The notes: a model not told the origin generated them from the sequence alone. A stretch of DNA of 64,000 nucleotides from Mucilaginibacter sp. (GCF_025359345.1 NZ_JANYGQ010000037.1:38601-102600), one strand, 5' to 3'. Shown: positions 28,339-37,887, counted from the stretch's first letter. Numbers and translations: made by a program.

Positions 28339-31300
28339 CTATTTCCCGCCAACCAATCCCAGTAAATCATTTTTATTGAGCGAGTTTAAAAATGATGTAT
28401 CCGCCTTTATCAAATCGTTCGCCAGGTCGGTTTTGGTTTCCTGCAGCAGCATGATCTTTTCTTCTACTGTCGCAGGGCAAATCAGGCGAACGGCAACGAC
28501 CCGCTTGTCTTGACCAATACGGTGACAGCGGTCTATCGCCTGGTTTTCAACTGCAGGGTTCCACCATGGGTCTACAAGGTAAACGTAATCAGCCTCGGTC
28601 AGGTTCAAACCTGTGCCTCCCGCTTTCAGGCTCACCAGGAAAACCCTAACATCAGGGTTATTTTGAAATTCCTCTATAACTGCCTGCCGGTTGCGGGTTT
28701 GGCCGGTAAGGTAAGTAAATCCGATCTGCCTGCTTTTCAACTCTGTCCTGATCAAATCAAGCATCGACACAAACTGCGAAAACACCAGTATTTTATGCAG
28801 GTGCATTTTACCTTCAATTTGCTCAAGCAGCATATCAATTTTAGATGACGCATTACCGGGCATCTTCTCCCCCTTTATCAACAGCGGCGAGTCACAAATT
28901 TGCCGCAGGCGGGTAATGCCTTTCAGTACATCCATGGATTTTTTCTCCAGTTGTTCGCTCGTAGTTGCTGAAATGTAATCCCTGAACTGTTTTTCGTAAG
29001 CATCGTAGATGGTGCGTTGCTCGGGTTTCATATCGCAATACACAACCATTTCGGTTTTCTCCGGCAAATCAGTGGCTACCTGTTGTTTGGTGCGGCGCAG
29101 TACAAAGGGCCTTATCTTATTTTGCAGTTCCATAGCCCGTTTAGTGCTCTTAAACATATCAATGGGCGATGAATATATCTGCTTAAAATACAACTTGCTA
29201 CCTAGCAAACCGGGGCAGGCAAAAGACAATTGCCCGTAAATATCGAAGGTGTTATTTTCAATCGGTGTCCCGGTCATCACTATTTTATTGCGCGATTTCA
29301 GCAGCCTTGCAGCCTTATAACGCTGCGATTCAGGATTTTTAATCTGCTGCGACTCATCTAAAAAGATGTAGTTAAACACATAATCCTTCAAAAACACAAT
29401 ATCAGCCAACAGGGTACCATACGAGGTAAGTACCACTTCGTAACTGTCAAAATCATGAATATTTTTAATGCGGTCGACGCCATAAATAGTGCGAACCCTT
29501 ATCGATGGCGCAAATTTTTCAATTTCCTGCTGCCAGTTAAAAATGAGGGAAGTAGGCACCACAACCAGGTTGGTGTTACGCGGACTTTTCTCTCGTTGCG
29601 ACAGGATAAAGGCAATAACCTGTACCGTCTTACCTAAGCCCATGTCATCGGCAAGGCAGCCGCCAAAATTAAAATCGTCCAAAAAATTCAACCAGCTTAA
29701 CCCCTGCTGCTGGTATGGTCGCAGGCTGCCAACAAATGCCGACGGAGTATCGATTGGTTTAATAGAGGTAAAATCTGTTAACCTTTGATGGTAGATGCTG
29801 ATTTCATTCCTTACCTGCTCATCCAGCATTATTTCATCAAACAATTGCTCAATAACCGTAAAGTTGCTCCGCGCTATCTGCAGCGTTTCGTCATCCGTAA
29901 TCTCACCCGAATTGAAGTAGCCGTTAAATTTTTCCAGCCATTCGGTAGGCATTATGCCCATCGTGCCATCATCCAACTGCACGTATTTAGTTTTATTTTT
30001 TACCGCGCGGTAAATTTGCTTAAGTGATGCCCTTGTTTTACCGAATTTAGCATTTGCCACCACATTAAACCAATTAACGCCACTTAACACCTTAATGCTA
30101 ATTTTTACTTTGTTGGGGTTCAGCTTATTGCCTTCCAGCTCATTAAAACCAAGAATGGTTATATTTTGCCGCTGCCAGTCATCGAATACGCTTAAAAACC
30201 AGTCCTCGTCTAAAAAGCGTTTTTTATGCAGATAAAAATAGGCCAGGTCGTTTTCCAGCTGTTCTTCAAAATATGGGTGTTGCTTTACCAGTAACGCCGT
30301 AAAATCAATTTCGGCCTCATCATTGCGCCACACCATAAACTCCTTGCCCGTATTATCAACCGAGTATATCTGTTTTTTTGTTCGTACGGATATTTCTACT
30401 TCACCATAGCGCATAACCGGGATAATCATTACATGCGCACCAAAATCCGACAGGTAAATTATCCGCTCCGTTTCGTTGGTAAAGCCCTGCTGTTTTAACT
30501 GCACCGGGGTGGCGGGGGGAATATGCTTATAATCGATTTTAACTTTTTCCTCCAGGTTCTGCAGCAGCTGTTTTTTGAACTCGTTAAATTTTGAGGCATG
30601 CACCAGCAGGTTATCCGGCTGTTTAGTTAAAAGGTTGATCACATTCAGTTGCTGCAGGTTATCGGCCAGGTAAAGACCTTCGCCTGTATCCACAAAATAG
30701 CTGAATTTTATTTTCAGGTCTTTTAAATCGTAAAGCCTGTTTTCGATACCCAAGGTAGCCGACAACTCAAAAAATTGATCTTTTGGCTCAACTGCCAGTT
30801 TTAACTCACGGGTAATCAGCCCTACCTTTACCGGGAAGATGGACGAGGCGGTAACCTTTTCCGATATCTCGTTATTGTGATAATAAAAATCGTAGCCGGG
30901 CGGATTTTTGATAATCGCGCGCAATGCCATAATGTCCGCATCGCTCAGCGTTTTATTAACGTGATTTTGGAATTTGTGGATACCTGTAAAAAACTTAAGT
31001 AACTGTGCGTCCTCCGTCTCCCAGATAAAATCCAGGGGCGGCAGGGCCGTTAGCGGGTTTTTTATTTTACCGTCTTTGCTTATTTCAGCTCTGTAAAGTT
31101 CAACGAACAGGTATTTGTAATACTTGTGCTGCTTAAGCACAATGCAAACCGCCCCTTCATCATTGCTGCCTGCCGGGGTGTTTTCTGCAGCAACCACATT
31201 ATTCAGCAGGGCCAGGCTTTGTTTATTTACCGCTATGAGCGACGCTAACCGCGGCTTAATTTCAACCTGTTTGTTGGTATAGTCTATTTTAAAGTAATCG

Positions 31301-31725
31301 TCAAGGTTGGTTTCGTTTTCCAACCCGTAATCAACAGCAAATTTCTTTAGTTTCCCGTGGCGCAGCTTATCGTCAAAAAAAATCTGCAGTTCGTCGCGCT
31401 TAATTATAGCTGATAATACTGCCGCCTGGTGTTCGCATAATTTGTCTTTTTCGGTATTGCAATCGCAGGTTAAGGTCAAATAATCATGCTCCTGCACAAC
31501 GGTAACGTCAGGGAAAACAACTTTGCTATGTTGGTTGATAAAAACGCCGTGGTCGACCTCGAGCAGCAACGGAAATATGTGCCGGCTATCGGTAAGGTCC
31601 GGGTATATTCCGGCATAACTGTGTTGGGCAATGCCTACATCCGTTAACGTATCAATGCGTACGCCTTTTAAAACAACAGCATGTTTTTCGGGGCCGGTAG
31701 ACTTGTTAGTGGATGGATTGCTCAA
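28339..31725 (-). CDS. SWIM zinc-finger, SNF2-family helicase/ATPase
   Basis: An 1128-residue protein. A SWIM-type zinc motif near residues 86-98 (CDCNTEKDKLCEH, pattern CxC-x7-CxH) is followed by a long middle region. The SNF2 ATPase comes last. Walker A is DDMGLGKT near residue 693, motif II is LDESQQIKNPESQ, VVMTGTPIENN follows, and the C-terminal helicase half contains VFLVSLKAGGTGLNLTEADYV and DRCHRIGQDKRV. These proteins translocate on double-stranded DNA to remodel protein-DNA complexes. The bacterial SWIM-SNF2 type is of uncertain role, probably in transcription or repair. The motif II reads DESQ where DEAQ or DEAH is usual. It is convergent with the alpha-2-macroglobulin gene. Confidence 0.93.
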   Translation of the reverse strand: MSNPSTNKSTGPEKHAVVLKGVRIDTLTDVGIAQHSYAGIYPDLTDSRHIFPLLLEVDHGVFINQHSKVVFPDVTVVQEHDYLTLTCDCNTEKDKLCEHQAAVLSAIIKRDELQIFFDDKLRHGKLKKFAVDYGLENETNLDDYFKIDYTNKQVEIKPRLASLIAVNKQSLALLNNVVAAENTPAGSNDEGAVCIVLKQHKYYKYLFVELYRAEISKDGKIKNPLTALPPLDFIWETEDAQLLKFFTGIHKFQNHVNKTLSDADIMALRAIIKNPPGYDFYYHNNEISEKVTASSIFPVKVGLITRELKLAVEPKDQFFELSATLGIENRLYDLKDLKIKFSYFVDTGEGLYLADNLQQLNVINLLTKQPDNLLVHASKFNEFKKQLLQNLEEKVKIDYKHIPPATPVQLKQQGFTNETERIIYLSDFGAHVMIIPVMRYGEVEISVRTKKQIYSVDNTGKEFMVWRNDEAEIDFTALLVKQHPYFEEQLENDLAYFYLHKKRFLDEDWFLSVFDDWQRQNITILGFNELEGNKLNPNKVKISIKVLSGVNWFNVVANAKFGKTRASLKQIYRAVKNKTKYVQLDDGTMGIMPTEWLEKFNGYFNSGEITDDETLQIARSNFTVIEQLFDEIMLDEQVRNEISIYHQRLTDFTSIKPIDTPSAFVGSLRPYQQQGLSWLNFLDDFNFGGCLADDMGLGKTVQVIAFILSQREKSPRNTNLVVVPTSLIFNWQQEIEKFAPSIRVRTIYGVDRIKNIHDFDSYEVVLTSYGTLLADIVFLKDYVFNYIFLDESQQIKNPESQRYKAARLLKSRNKIVMTGTPIENNTFDIYGQLSFACPGLLGSKLYFKQIYSSPIDMFKSTKRAMELQNKIRPFVLRRTKQQVATDLPEKTEMVVYCDMKPEQRTIYDAYEKQFRDYISATTSEQLEKKSMDVLKGITRLRQICDSPLLIKGEKMPGNASSKIDMLLEQIEGKMHLHKILVFSQFVSMLDLIRTELKSRQIGFTYLTGQTRNRQAVIEEFQNNPDVRVFLVSLKAGGTGLNLTEADYVYLVDPWWNPAVENQAIDRCHRIGQDKRVVAVRLICPATVEEKIMLLQETKTDLANDLIKADTSFLNSLNKNDLLGLVGGK

Positions 31726-31801
31726 AAGAATTTATTGTACCTGTTTGCAGGTAAATATCCGAACAAATAATAGTAATTGGTAACGTGGGGAACAGAAAGC
31801 G

Positions 31802-32134
31802 TTAGAATTGTTTGCGCGGCCTTTTTATACGCTGCATATCGGCACCGCCAGTATTGCGGGAGCCATAGTTAGAGCGCGGCGGTGGTACAGGTTTCTCTTC
31901 CCTTATTTTTACGTTGATTTGCCTGCCGCTTACTTTTGTACCGTCAAGTGCTTCAACAGCGCGTTCAGCACCCTCTTTGTCGGCCATTTCAAGAAACGCA
32001 TAACCTTTGCATATTCTTGTCTTTTTGTCCCGCACAATTTTGATGGTGCTTATATCACCATGGAAACCAACAAGCATCGCGATGTCAAGTTCCGTAAATT
32101 CAAGCGGAAAACCGCCGAAAAAAAGTTTAACCAT
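31802..32134 (-). CDS. RNA recognition motif (RRM) protein
   Basis: A 110-residue protein with one RRM at residues about 3-80. RNP2 is LFFGGF and RNP1 is KGYAFLEM, with the aromatic Y and F that stack on RNA bases present. The tail is basic and Gly/Arg/Ser-rich (PPPRSNYGSRN, RIKRPRKQF). It is probably a cytoplasmic single-stranded RNA-binding protein; small stand-alone RRM proteins occur in Bacteroidota and cyanobacteria and some are linked to cold response, but the targets here are unknown. A perfect -7 promoter box lies 22 nt upstream. The next gene downstream is the SNF2 gene, 77 nt away. Confidence 0.9.
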   Translation of the reverse strand: MVKLFFGGFPLEFTELDIAMLVGFHGDISTIKIVRDKKTRICKGYAFLEMADKEGAERAVEALDGTKVSGRQINVKIREEKPVPPPRSNYGSRNTGGADMQRIKRPRKQF

Positions 32135-32156
32135 AAATCATAAAACAGTGATGGTT

Positions 32157-32164
32157 CAAATATA
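32157..32164 (-). promoter_or_regulatory. -7 promoter box, RRM gene
   Basis: TATATTTG on the minus strand, exact to TAnnTTTG, 22 nt before the RRM ATG. No TTG at the expected -33 distance was seen. Confidence 0.5.
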
Positions 32165-32254
32165 ATAACTTGGCGGATAAAAGCACTATTAATTATTTAT
32201 TGACGGCTTAAGCAGAATTATATTATCCGGGCGGTAAATTGTTCCCCCGGGCTT

Positions 32255-32935
32255 TCAATTTCCTTCCTGCAATCGCTGTAACACGTAAGGCGCAATCACG
32301 GCCTTTGCACTTTCAACGCCTGGATGGATGCCATCAGGAACATATTTTAAATATTCATTTTTTCCATGGTCAAGTATTTTCCTCCAGCGTGGGTAATGGT
32401 CAATCAACAATAGCTTTCTTTCTGCAGCAACCTGCCGGTAAACTTCATAATAAGCTAAAATATTGGGGCGGGCATCGGCATGAACATTAATGGGGATGTT
32501 CATAATTTGTAATATCACTTCACATTGCGGTTTATAAAGTTTTAGCCTGTCAATCATATAGTTAAGGTTCAGCTTTGCCAGATCGGGCGATGTTTTGTAA
32601 TTCAGGAAGGCATCATTCATACCAAATTCAATAATCACCGCATCCGGTTTTTTGTTAATTACACTGTCTTCAAAGTTCTGTACTCCCCACCCCGACCACA
32701 TTGCACTTTTAGCGGCATTAACCGTTGTTAAATTATTGTTGTATTTCTTATTCAGCGAATCGTTAACGGCATTTACCCATGCCCTGCCACCCTCACCGGC
32801 GGTTAAACTTGTACCGTAGGTTACCAACAACTGGTGTTTACCGGCCGCAAGATTTTTTATCAGCAGAGATTGGGCATAAGCAAACTGCGCTATAAACAAA
32901 GACGCAATTAACAGGTAAATAGAATTTAGCTTCAT
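32255..32935 (-). CDS. SGNH/GDSL-family hydrolase, secreted
   Basis: A 226-residue enzyme with a signal peptide (IYLLIASLFIAQFAYAQ). Block I carries the nucleophile Ser in VTYGTSLTAGEGG. Block III is IEFGMNDAF, with the oxyanion Asn, and the catalytic Asp/His pair lies in PDGIHPG near the C-terminus. SGNH hydrolases are esterases or lipases, often acting on acetylated sugars or lysophospholipids; the substrate here cannot be told. An exact -7 box ends only 4 nt upstream of the ATG, so the mRNA is predicted to be leaderless. The signal peptide requires this start. Confidence 0.88.
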   Translation of the reverse strand: MKLNSIYLLIASLFIAQFAYAQSLLIKNLAAGKHQLLVTYGTSLTAGEGGRAWVNAVNDSLNKKYNNNLTTVNAAKSAMWSGWGVQNFEDSVINKKPDAVIIEFGMNDAFLNYKTSPDLAKLNLNYMIDRLKLYKPQCEVILQIMNIPINVHADARPNILAYYEVYRQVAAERKLLLIDHYPRWRKILDHGKNEYLKYVPDGIHPGVESAKAVIAPYVLQRLQEGN

Positions 32936-32939
32936 TTTT

Positions 32940-32947
32940 CAAATATA
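32940..32947 (-). promoter_or_regulatory. -7 promoter box abutting the SGNH hydrolase start
   Basis: TATATTTG followed by AAAA and then the ATG. With the usual short distance from this box to +1, transcription should begin at or next to the start codon. Confidence 0.5.
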
Positions 32948-33386
32948 CAGCTTGATCCTAATAAATATCCACTACCGTTGCGCACCCCTACATTAACTCT
33001 ACAAAATTTCGTATTTCCTGTGTAAAATATCAACCCACTTTACGCGCGAAACTCTTTTTCATAATAATTAACCAAAAATCCTGTGAATTAACCGTATCGC
33101 AACAAATAATGCTTTTAGTCGATTATCGCATTTAAACCAAAGCAACCTCTATTTTAACGCTCCTGTAATGTGAGCAGCTCGTATCAAAACATATATAAAC
33201 TATTTATAATCAATTATTTATACGCATTATATAACTTTACATGCATAAACCTTAATTAGTTTACCACATACTTAAAAAGTCTCCACCCCATTTAATTACG
33301 GGTTGTGGGTTATTTACCCCGATGTGGTTTGATTAAAAACATTAACCAATAACTAACACATATTATTAACCTTTAATTACTACATT
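32948..33386. other. 439-bp AT-rich gap before the chitinase gene
   Basis: No ORF, RNA gene or strong hairpin was found. TAACTTTA at about 33227 is a poor -7 box. Divergent control of the SGNH and chitinase genes presumably lies here. Confidence 0.4.
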
Positions 33387-34790
33387 ATGAAATCAAAATT
33401 CAACTCTTACCTGTTGATGGCCTTTGCGGCGGCGCTGTTTGTTTTATCCTCATGCCGAAAGGAAAACAAAGCCGACTATGCGCCAAAGCCGGTGGATCTA
33501 TTATCAAAAAACACAGAAACGGCCCTGCCGGTAACCGCTGCCAGTTTTAAAGTGATAGGTTATATGCCCAGCTGGGAAGGCGATGTAAATACTGTTCAAT
33601 ACAGTAAGCTCACGCACATAAACTACGCGTTTCTTATCCCCAATACCAATGGCAGCCTGCAAGCGCTGGATAACACACCTAAGTTTACGAGCCTTGTTGC
33701 CACCGCTCACAACAACGGTGTTAAGGTGATAATATCCGTGGGCGGAGGTGGCGGAGGAGATGCTTTCCATACCATTGTTGCCAGCTCCGGCACCCGCACC
33801 GCTTTTGTAAACAACATGGTGGGCTTTGTGAACCAGTATAACGCCGATGGTGTGGATGTAGACTGGGAGTTTCCATCTGCCGGCGCCGAGGCCAGTAATT
33901 TTTTACTGATGATGCAGCAATTAGCCACCGCAATGCATAACAATGGCAAGCTTTGCACTATTGCCGTTATTTCAACCGGTGCAACATACATCACCAGCGG
34001 CATGTTTACGGCGCTCGATTGGTTGAATATAATGGATTACGACGACAATAATTTTCAGCACTCCACCTACCAATCAGCTGTTGATTGTTTGAATTATTGG
34101 GCCGGCAGGGGCTTGCCGGTTGAGAAAACAATTTTGGGCGTTCCGTTTTATGGCCGCGACAACCGTTACGATTATTTAACCGTTAACTACAACGCGATTT
34201 TGTCGCAAGGCGGCAGCCCCAATTCAGATACATTTCAAACCATTGGCTACAATGGTATCCCCACTATTACCAGCAAAACAAACCTTGCCTTTACCAATGG
34301 CATTGGCGGTATGATGATTTGGGAACTGGCCGGCGATGCTAACGGCGTTAACTCCTTGTTATCGGCTATTCATAATGTGATAGTTGCTCATTCAGGCGGC
34401 GGCACTGGCGCCCCTATCGGCCAAAATATTACATTGAAAGGCTTCAATAACCTATATGTAAGCGGCGAAAACGGCACCCAAGCCATGAATTGCAACCGCC
34501 CTACCCCGCAAGCCTGGGAAACATTTACCGTAGTTGATGCGGGTGGCGGCAAAATTGCTTTGCGAAGCCAGGGCAAATACGTATCGTCAGAAAATGGTAC
34601 ACAGGCCATAACCTGTAACCGCGCCACTTTTAGCGACTGGGAAAAATTCGATTGGATAACAACCGCCGATGGTAAGGTTACGCTACGTGGCAATAACGGC
34701 AAGTTTATCTCCAGCGAAAACGGCACACAACCCATGACCTGTAACCGGGCTACTGCCGCAGGGTGGGAAGCGTTTGGGGTGAATCAGTAA
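33387..34790 (+). CDS. GH18 chitinase-type lipoprotein with C-terminal beta-trefoil-like repeats
   Basis: A 467-residue surface lipoprotein. The signal peptide ends in a lipobox (FVLSSC, Cys near residue 23). Residues about 50-345 form a family-18 glycoside hydrolase with the catalytic signature DGVDVDWE at 154-161 (acid Glu161) and the substrate-side IMDYDDN and MIWELAGD segments. It should hydrolyse chitin or other GlcNAc polymers. Residues about 347-467 hold three repeats of the pattern YVSSENGTQ-x2-TCNR, resembling a fascin/ricin-type trefoil and probably binding carbohydrate. It shares a terminator with the convergent beta/gamma-crystallin gene. Confidence 0.93.
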   Translation: MKSKFNSYLLMAFAAALFVLSSCRKENKADYAPKPVDLLSKNTETALPVTAASFKVIGYMPSWEGDVNTVQYSKLTHINYAFLIPNTNGSLQALDNTPKFTSLVATAHNNGVKVIISVGGGGGGDAFHTIVASSGTRTAFVNNMVGFVNQYNADGVDVDWEFPSAGAEASNFLLMMQQLATAMHNNGKLCTIAVISTGATYITSGMFTALDWLNIMDYDDNNFQHSTYQSAVDCLNYWAGRGLPVEKTILGVPFYGRDNRYDYLTVNYNAILSQGGSPNSDTFQTIGYNGIPTITSKTNLAFTNGIGGMMIWELAGDANGVNSLLSAIHNVIVAHSGGGTGAPIGQNITLKGFNNLYVSGENGTQAMNCNRPTPQAWETFTVVDAGGGKIALRSQGKYVSSENGTQAITCNRATFSDWEKFDWITTADGKVTLRGNNGKFISSENGTQPMTCNRATAAGWEAFGVNQ

Positions 34791-34810
34791 TTCAGGATAA
34801 AGTCATCAAA

Positions 34811-34845
34811 AAAAGCCCGCATTATTTTGCGGGCCTCGTTTATTT
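34811..34845. terminator. bidirectional terminator between chitinase and crystallin genes
   Basis: GCCCGCA (34815-34821) and TGCGGGC (34828-34834) form a 7-bp GC stem flanked by an A-run on the left and a T-rich run on the right, suited to both convergent genes. Confidence 0.8.
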
Positions 34846-34857
34846 TTTACTGTGTTG

Positions 34858-36027
34858 CTACCTGTTCTTCATCACGCGCATACTCGATATTTTGTCGTTC
34901 CATTCAGGCGGCAGGCAATCGATATCATTGGTGTAGGTTATGCTGGCTCCCCTATAGTTATCATCCTGGTAAACGGTAACCGACCAACCCCATGGTATTT
35001 TTAACGAGGATATTTTATCATTACCAACGCCAAGCTGGTAATCGCGGTACCAGCCTTCGCCAAATGATTGACTTTCGCTTCTATAGTTACAGTCCTTGTA
35101 AACAACAACGGGGTTGTTAACATAGTAATTGCTTAATCTGCTGACGCGCATGCTCGATATCCTGTCGTTCCAGCCTTGAGGCATGCAGTCAACCGTATGG
35201 GTAAATACCCGGCTAGCACCCCCAAAGTTATTGTCTTCGTAAACGGTAACTATCCAGCCACGTGGTATCTTTAACGACGACATCCTATCGTTGCCCACCC
35301 CAAGTTCATCGACCCGAAAATTACCCTCGCCAAAGGCTTTGCTTACACTTTGAAAATTACAATCCCGATAAACAACAACTTGGTCGTCACCGTTATAATT
35401 GTTGTTATTATAATTATTGTAGTCGCCTCTTCTGCTAACCTTTATGCTCGATATCCGGTCATTCCAGTTTGGCGGCAGGCAATCAATGGTGCCGGTGTAT
35501 ACCTGGCTTTGTCCCTGGAAGTTGTCGTGCTCGTAAACAGTAACTGTCCAGCCCATCGGTATCCTGATCGAGGAGATTTCATCATTGCCAATACCAAGCT
35601 GGTAATTACGGAATGAGCCCTCACTCAATACGGCACGCTGCCCTTTAAAGTAGCAATCCTGGTAAACCACAACCTCACCCTCACGATAGTTTCCGAAGTT
35701 GTTGTCTCGCCTGATATGTACGCTGGACACTTCGTCGTTCCAATCATCGGGTAAGCAATCAACCGCTGTATTATACGACCGTCGCTCGCCCTGGAAACCA
35801 TCATCCTCGTAAATGGTTATTATCCACCCTTTTGGCACCCATATGGATGATATTTCATCGTTGCCAATACCCAGTTGGTTAACCGTATACCACCCCTCCT
35901 CAAACGATTGCGCCTGACCTTTAAAACCGCAATCGCGGTAAACGGTAACCCTGTTGTTGTAATTTTGGGCGAAAACGTTACAAAGCAGGAGGTTAAGCGC
36001 AATGGAAAGGAGTATTTTTAGTCTCAT
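34858..36027 (-). CDS. secreted beta/gamma-crystallin protein with four domains
   Basis: A 389-residue protein with a signal peptide (KILLSIALNLLLCNVFAQ) followed by four near-identical units of about 90 residues. Each unit has two Greek-key motifs and two calcium-type (N/D)(N/D)xxSS signatures: GNDEISS, WNDEVSS, GNDEISS, WNDRISS, GNDRMSS, WNDRISS, GNDKISS and WNDKISS, eight in all. Microbial beta/gamma-crystallins with this signature bind Ca2+ and become more stable. The extracellular role is unknown; it may be a coat, stress or inhibitor protein. A 12-residue Asn/Tyr-rich linker (NNYNNNNYNG type) separates the second and third units. It is convergent with the chitinase gene. Confidence 0.93.
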   Translation of the reverse strand: MRLKILLSIALNLLLCNVFAQNYNNRVTVYRDCGFKGQAQSFEEGWYTVNQLGIGNDEISSIWVPKGWIITIYEDDGFQGERRSYNTAVDCLPDDWNDEVSSVHIRRDNNFGNYREGEVVVYQDCYFKGQRAVLSEGSFRNYQLGIGNDEISSIRIPMGWTVTVYEHDNFQGQSQVYTGTIDCLPPNWNDRISSIKVSRRGDYNNYNNNNYNGDDQVVVYRDCNFQSVSKAFGEGNFRVDELGVGNDRMSSLKIPRGWIVTVYEDNNFGGASRVFTHTVDCMPQGWNDRISSMRVSRLSNYYVNNPVVVYKDCNYRSESQSFGEGWYRDYQLGVGNDKISSLKIPWGWSVTVYQDDNYRGASITYTNDIDCLPPEWNDKISSMRVMKNR

Positions 36028-36172
36028 AAAAATGATATTATTTAGTAGTTGAAAATAATAATATTTTGTGAAACCAACCTGATTTTTAATAAGAAATGAT
36101 AATTACATCTTTATCGCCAACGTTTCTTCTATTTGCTTAACTAAATTAACTTAGCAAATCATACCATCCACT

Positions 36173-36748
36173 ATGCTATTCCATTTCAAAGACAAATTTC
36201 CGCAACTAACTGCATATTGGGATAGATACCTGCCGCTGCAAAAGCGGATGGAAGTGCCGGCGAAAACAGTATTGCTGGAGGAGGGAAAAACATCATCCAA
36301 TTACATATTCATAGAAAAAGGCTGCGTACGGTTAGCTTTTAATAATAACGGCACCGATAAAACAGTGCAGTTTTTTTTCGAGAACGAAGGACTTACTTCT
36401 CTTGAAAGCTTTTTGAAAAACACACCAAGCCTTTTTACTATCGAAACGATTGAACCATCAGTAATATACGCTCTGCCCAAAAAGCACTTCCAGGATTTGA
36501 TGACTGAATTAAGCGTCGAACCCGGTTTTGCGGATATGATTTTAAATATCTTTGCCGAACGGCAACTCCATTATATGCACGAATTTGTTTCGTTTATAAG
36601 AGATACGCCCGAACAACGCTACCAAAATCTTTTGAATGAACGGCCGCACATCGTTCAACGGGTACCACAGCATTACATCGCTTCTTACCTCGGTATCAGC
36701 CGGGTACATTTAAGCAGGATAAAAAGCGCACTTGCGAGGAAGCGGTAG
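36173..36748 (+). CDS. Crp/Fnr-family transcriptional regulator
   Basis: A 191-residue regulator. An N-terminal cyclic-nucleotide-binding-type beta barrel (about 15-125) contains LLEEGKTSSNYIFIEKGCVR and TVQFFFENEG. A winged helix-turn-helix follows at the C-terminus (VPQHYIASYLGISRVHLSRI). The cNMP phosphate-binding residues of true Crp (GExxxRxA) are not apparent, so the ligand is unknown. A 163-bp gap containing a repeat hairpin and a promoter separates it from the downstream quinone oxidoreductase, which it might control; that link is inference from position alone. Confidence 0.88.
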   Translation: MLFHFKDKFPQLTAYWDRYLPLQKRMEVPAKTVLLEEGKTSSNYIFIEKGCVRLAFNNNGTDKTVQFFFENEGLTSLESFLKNTPSLFTIETIEPSVIYALPKKHFQDLMTELSVEPGFADMILNIFAERQLHYMHEFVSFIRDTPEQRYQNLLNERPHIVQRVPQHYIASYLGISRVHLSRIKSALARKR

Positions 36749-36751
36749 TTC

Positions 36752-36840
36752 TGAGTCTAAAGTCCAAGTCTTGAGTCAAAGGCCTTAAATCAATATTTTC
36801 CGAAATGCGACTTAGGGTTTTCGGCTCAAGACTTTTGCCT
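36752..36840. repeat. intergenic imperfect hairpin, AGTCTTGAGTC word type
   Basis: GAGTCTAAAGTCCAAGTC, TTGAGTCAAAGGCC on the left face GCGACTTAGGG and GGCTCAAGACTTTTGCC on the right, with an AT-rich loop. It starts 4 nt after the Crp stop codon. The same words recur at 48.4 and 61.8 kb. Confidence 0.65.
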
Positions 36841-36883
36841 TCACTTGGTAACATATGTTATCGTTTGCCTTTCCCTATCAACC

Positions 36884-36891
36884 TAATTTTG
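36884..36891 (+). promoter_or_regulatory. -7 promoter box, quinone oxidoreductase gene
   Basis: TAATTTTG fits TAnnTTTG exactly and is 20 nt before the ATG at 36912. It rules out the upstream in-frame ATG at 36855 as the main start. Confidence 0.55.
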
Positions 36892-36911
36892 TCTTAGCAA
36901 AAGAAAATAAG

Positions 36912-37880
36912 ATGAAAGCAGCAGTAATGTACCAAAAGGGGGAACTACCCCAATATACAGATTTCCAGGAGCCAACCATTCAAAACAACGAGGTATTAGT
37001 AACCGTGAAGGCCGTGGCTATAAAACATTTTGATAAAGGAAAGGCAACAGGCAAACACTACTCAAGCGATGCGCCACGGGAAGGCGGGCGCGTAATTGGT
37101 GGCGATGGCGTTTGCCTGATGGACGACGGCACCCGGGTATACGGAATAGGTGTAAGCGGGATGCTTGCCGAAAAGGCCCTGGTTGAAAAAGACAGAATTG
37201 TAAAACTTCCGGCTGGAGTAAGCGATGTAGCCGCAGTTGCACTGGCCAATGCCATTATTGGTTCGGCTATGGGCCTTAAATTTAAAGCTGATATCCAACC
37301 AGGAGATGTCGTGTTAATTAATGGTGCTACCGGTTTTACCGGACGGGTTGCCGTCCAAATTGCAATGCACTACGGCGCAAAAAAGGTAATTGCGACCGGG
37401 AGAAATCAACAATCGCTTGAAGATCTGCTGGAATTAGGAGCTGATGAAATAATTTCTGTTAAACAGGGTGATGAAAGTTTTATCGCTCAAATAAAAGCCA
37501 TCCATGCAGCAACACCTATTGATGTGATCATCGACTACCTTTGGGGTCATACCGCCGAAATGATACTGACTGGCCTGACCGGCAAAGGATCCTTTACAAA
37601 CAAAACCCGGTTTGTTTCGGTAGGCAGCATGAGCGGCGATATTATCCAGCTATCTGCAGCAAACCTGCGCAGTGTCGATTTGCAGTTGACAGGCTCCGGC
37701 CTGGGCAGTTGGTCAAAGCTGCAAGTAGCTGAACTTTTCTCGGAAATTTTACCGGAAATGTTTCAACTGGCTGCCGACGGGAAACTAAAGGTTGAAACCA
37801 TCGAAGTTAAACTGGAGAATATAGCCGAACTTTGGGATCTTGAAGTCCCTGATGGGCGGCGGTTAGTGGTTACAATATAA
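36912..37880 (+). CDS. quinone oxidoreductase-like medium-chain dehydrogenase
   Basis: A 322-residue member of the MDR superfamily. An N-terminal GroES-like domain (MKAAVMYQKGELPQYTDFQEP) precedes a Rossmann fold with the NADPH motif INGATGFTGRVAVQIA. The zinc-ligand Cys/His set of alcohol dehydrogenases is absent, which fits the quinone reductase branch; the reaction would be NADPH-dependent reduction of a quinone or enone. The start at 36912 matches the family N-terminus and the promoter position. A 16-bp perfect terminator stem follows the stop codon. The adjacent Crp-type gene is in the same orientation. Confidence 0.85.
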   Translation: MKAAVMYQKGELPQYTDFQEPTIQNNEVLVTVKAVAIKHFDKGKATGKHYSSDAPREGGRVIGGDGVCLMDDGTRVYGIGVSGMLAEKALVEKDRIVKLPAGVSDVAAVALANAIIGSAMGLKFKADIQPGDVVLINGATGFTGRVAVQIAMHYGAKKVIATGRNQQSLEDLLELGADEIISVKQGDESFIAQIKAIHAATPIDVIIDYLWGHTAEMILTGLTGKGSFTNKTRFVSVGSMSGDIIQLSAANLRSVDLQLTGSGLGSWSKLQVAELFSEILPEMFQLAADGKLKVETIEVKLENIAELWDLEVPDGRRLVVTI

Positions 37881-37887
37881 ATTATAT

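Noticed and set aside
36855..36911. Longer start for the quinone oxidoreductase
   Set aside because: An exact -7 promoter box lies inside the extension and the family N-terminus begins at 36912.
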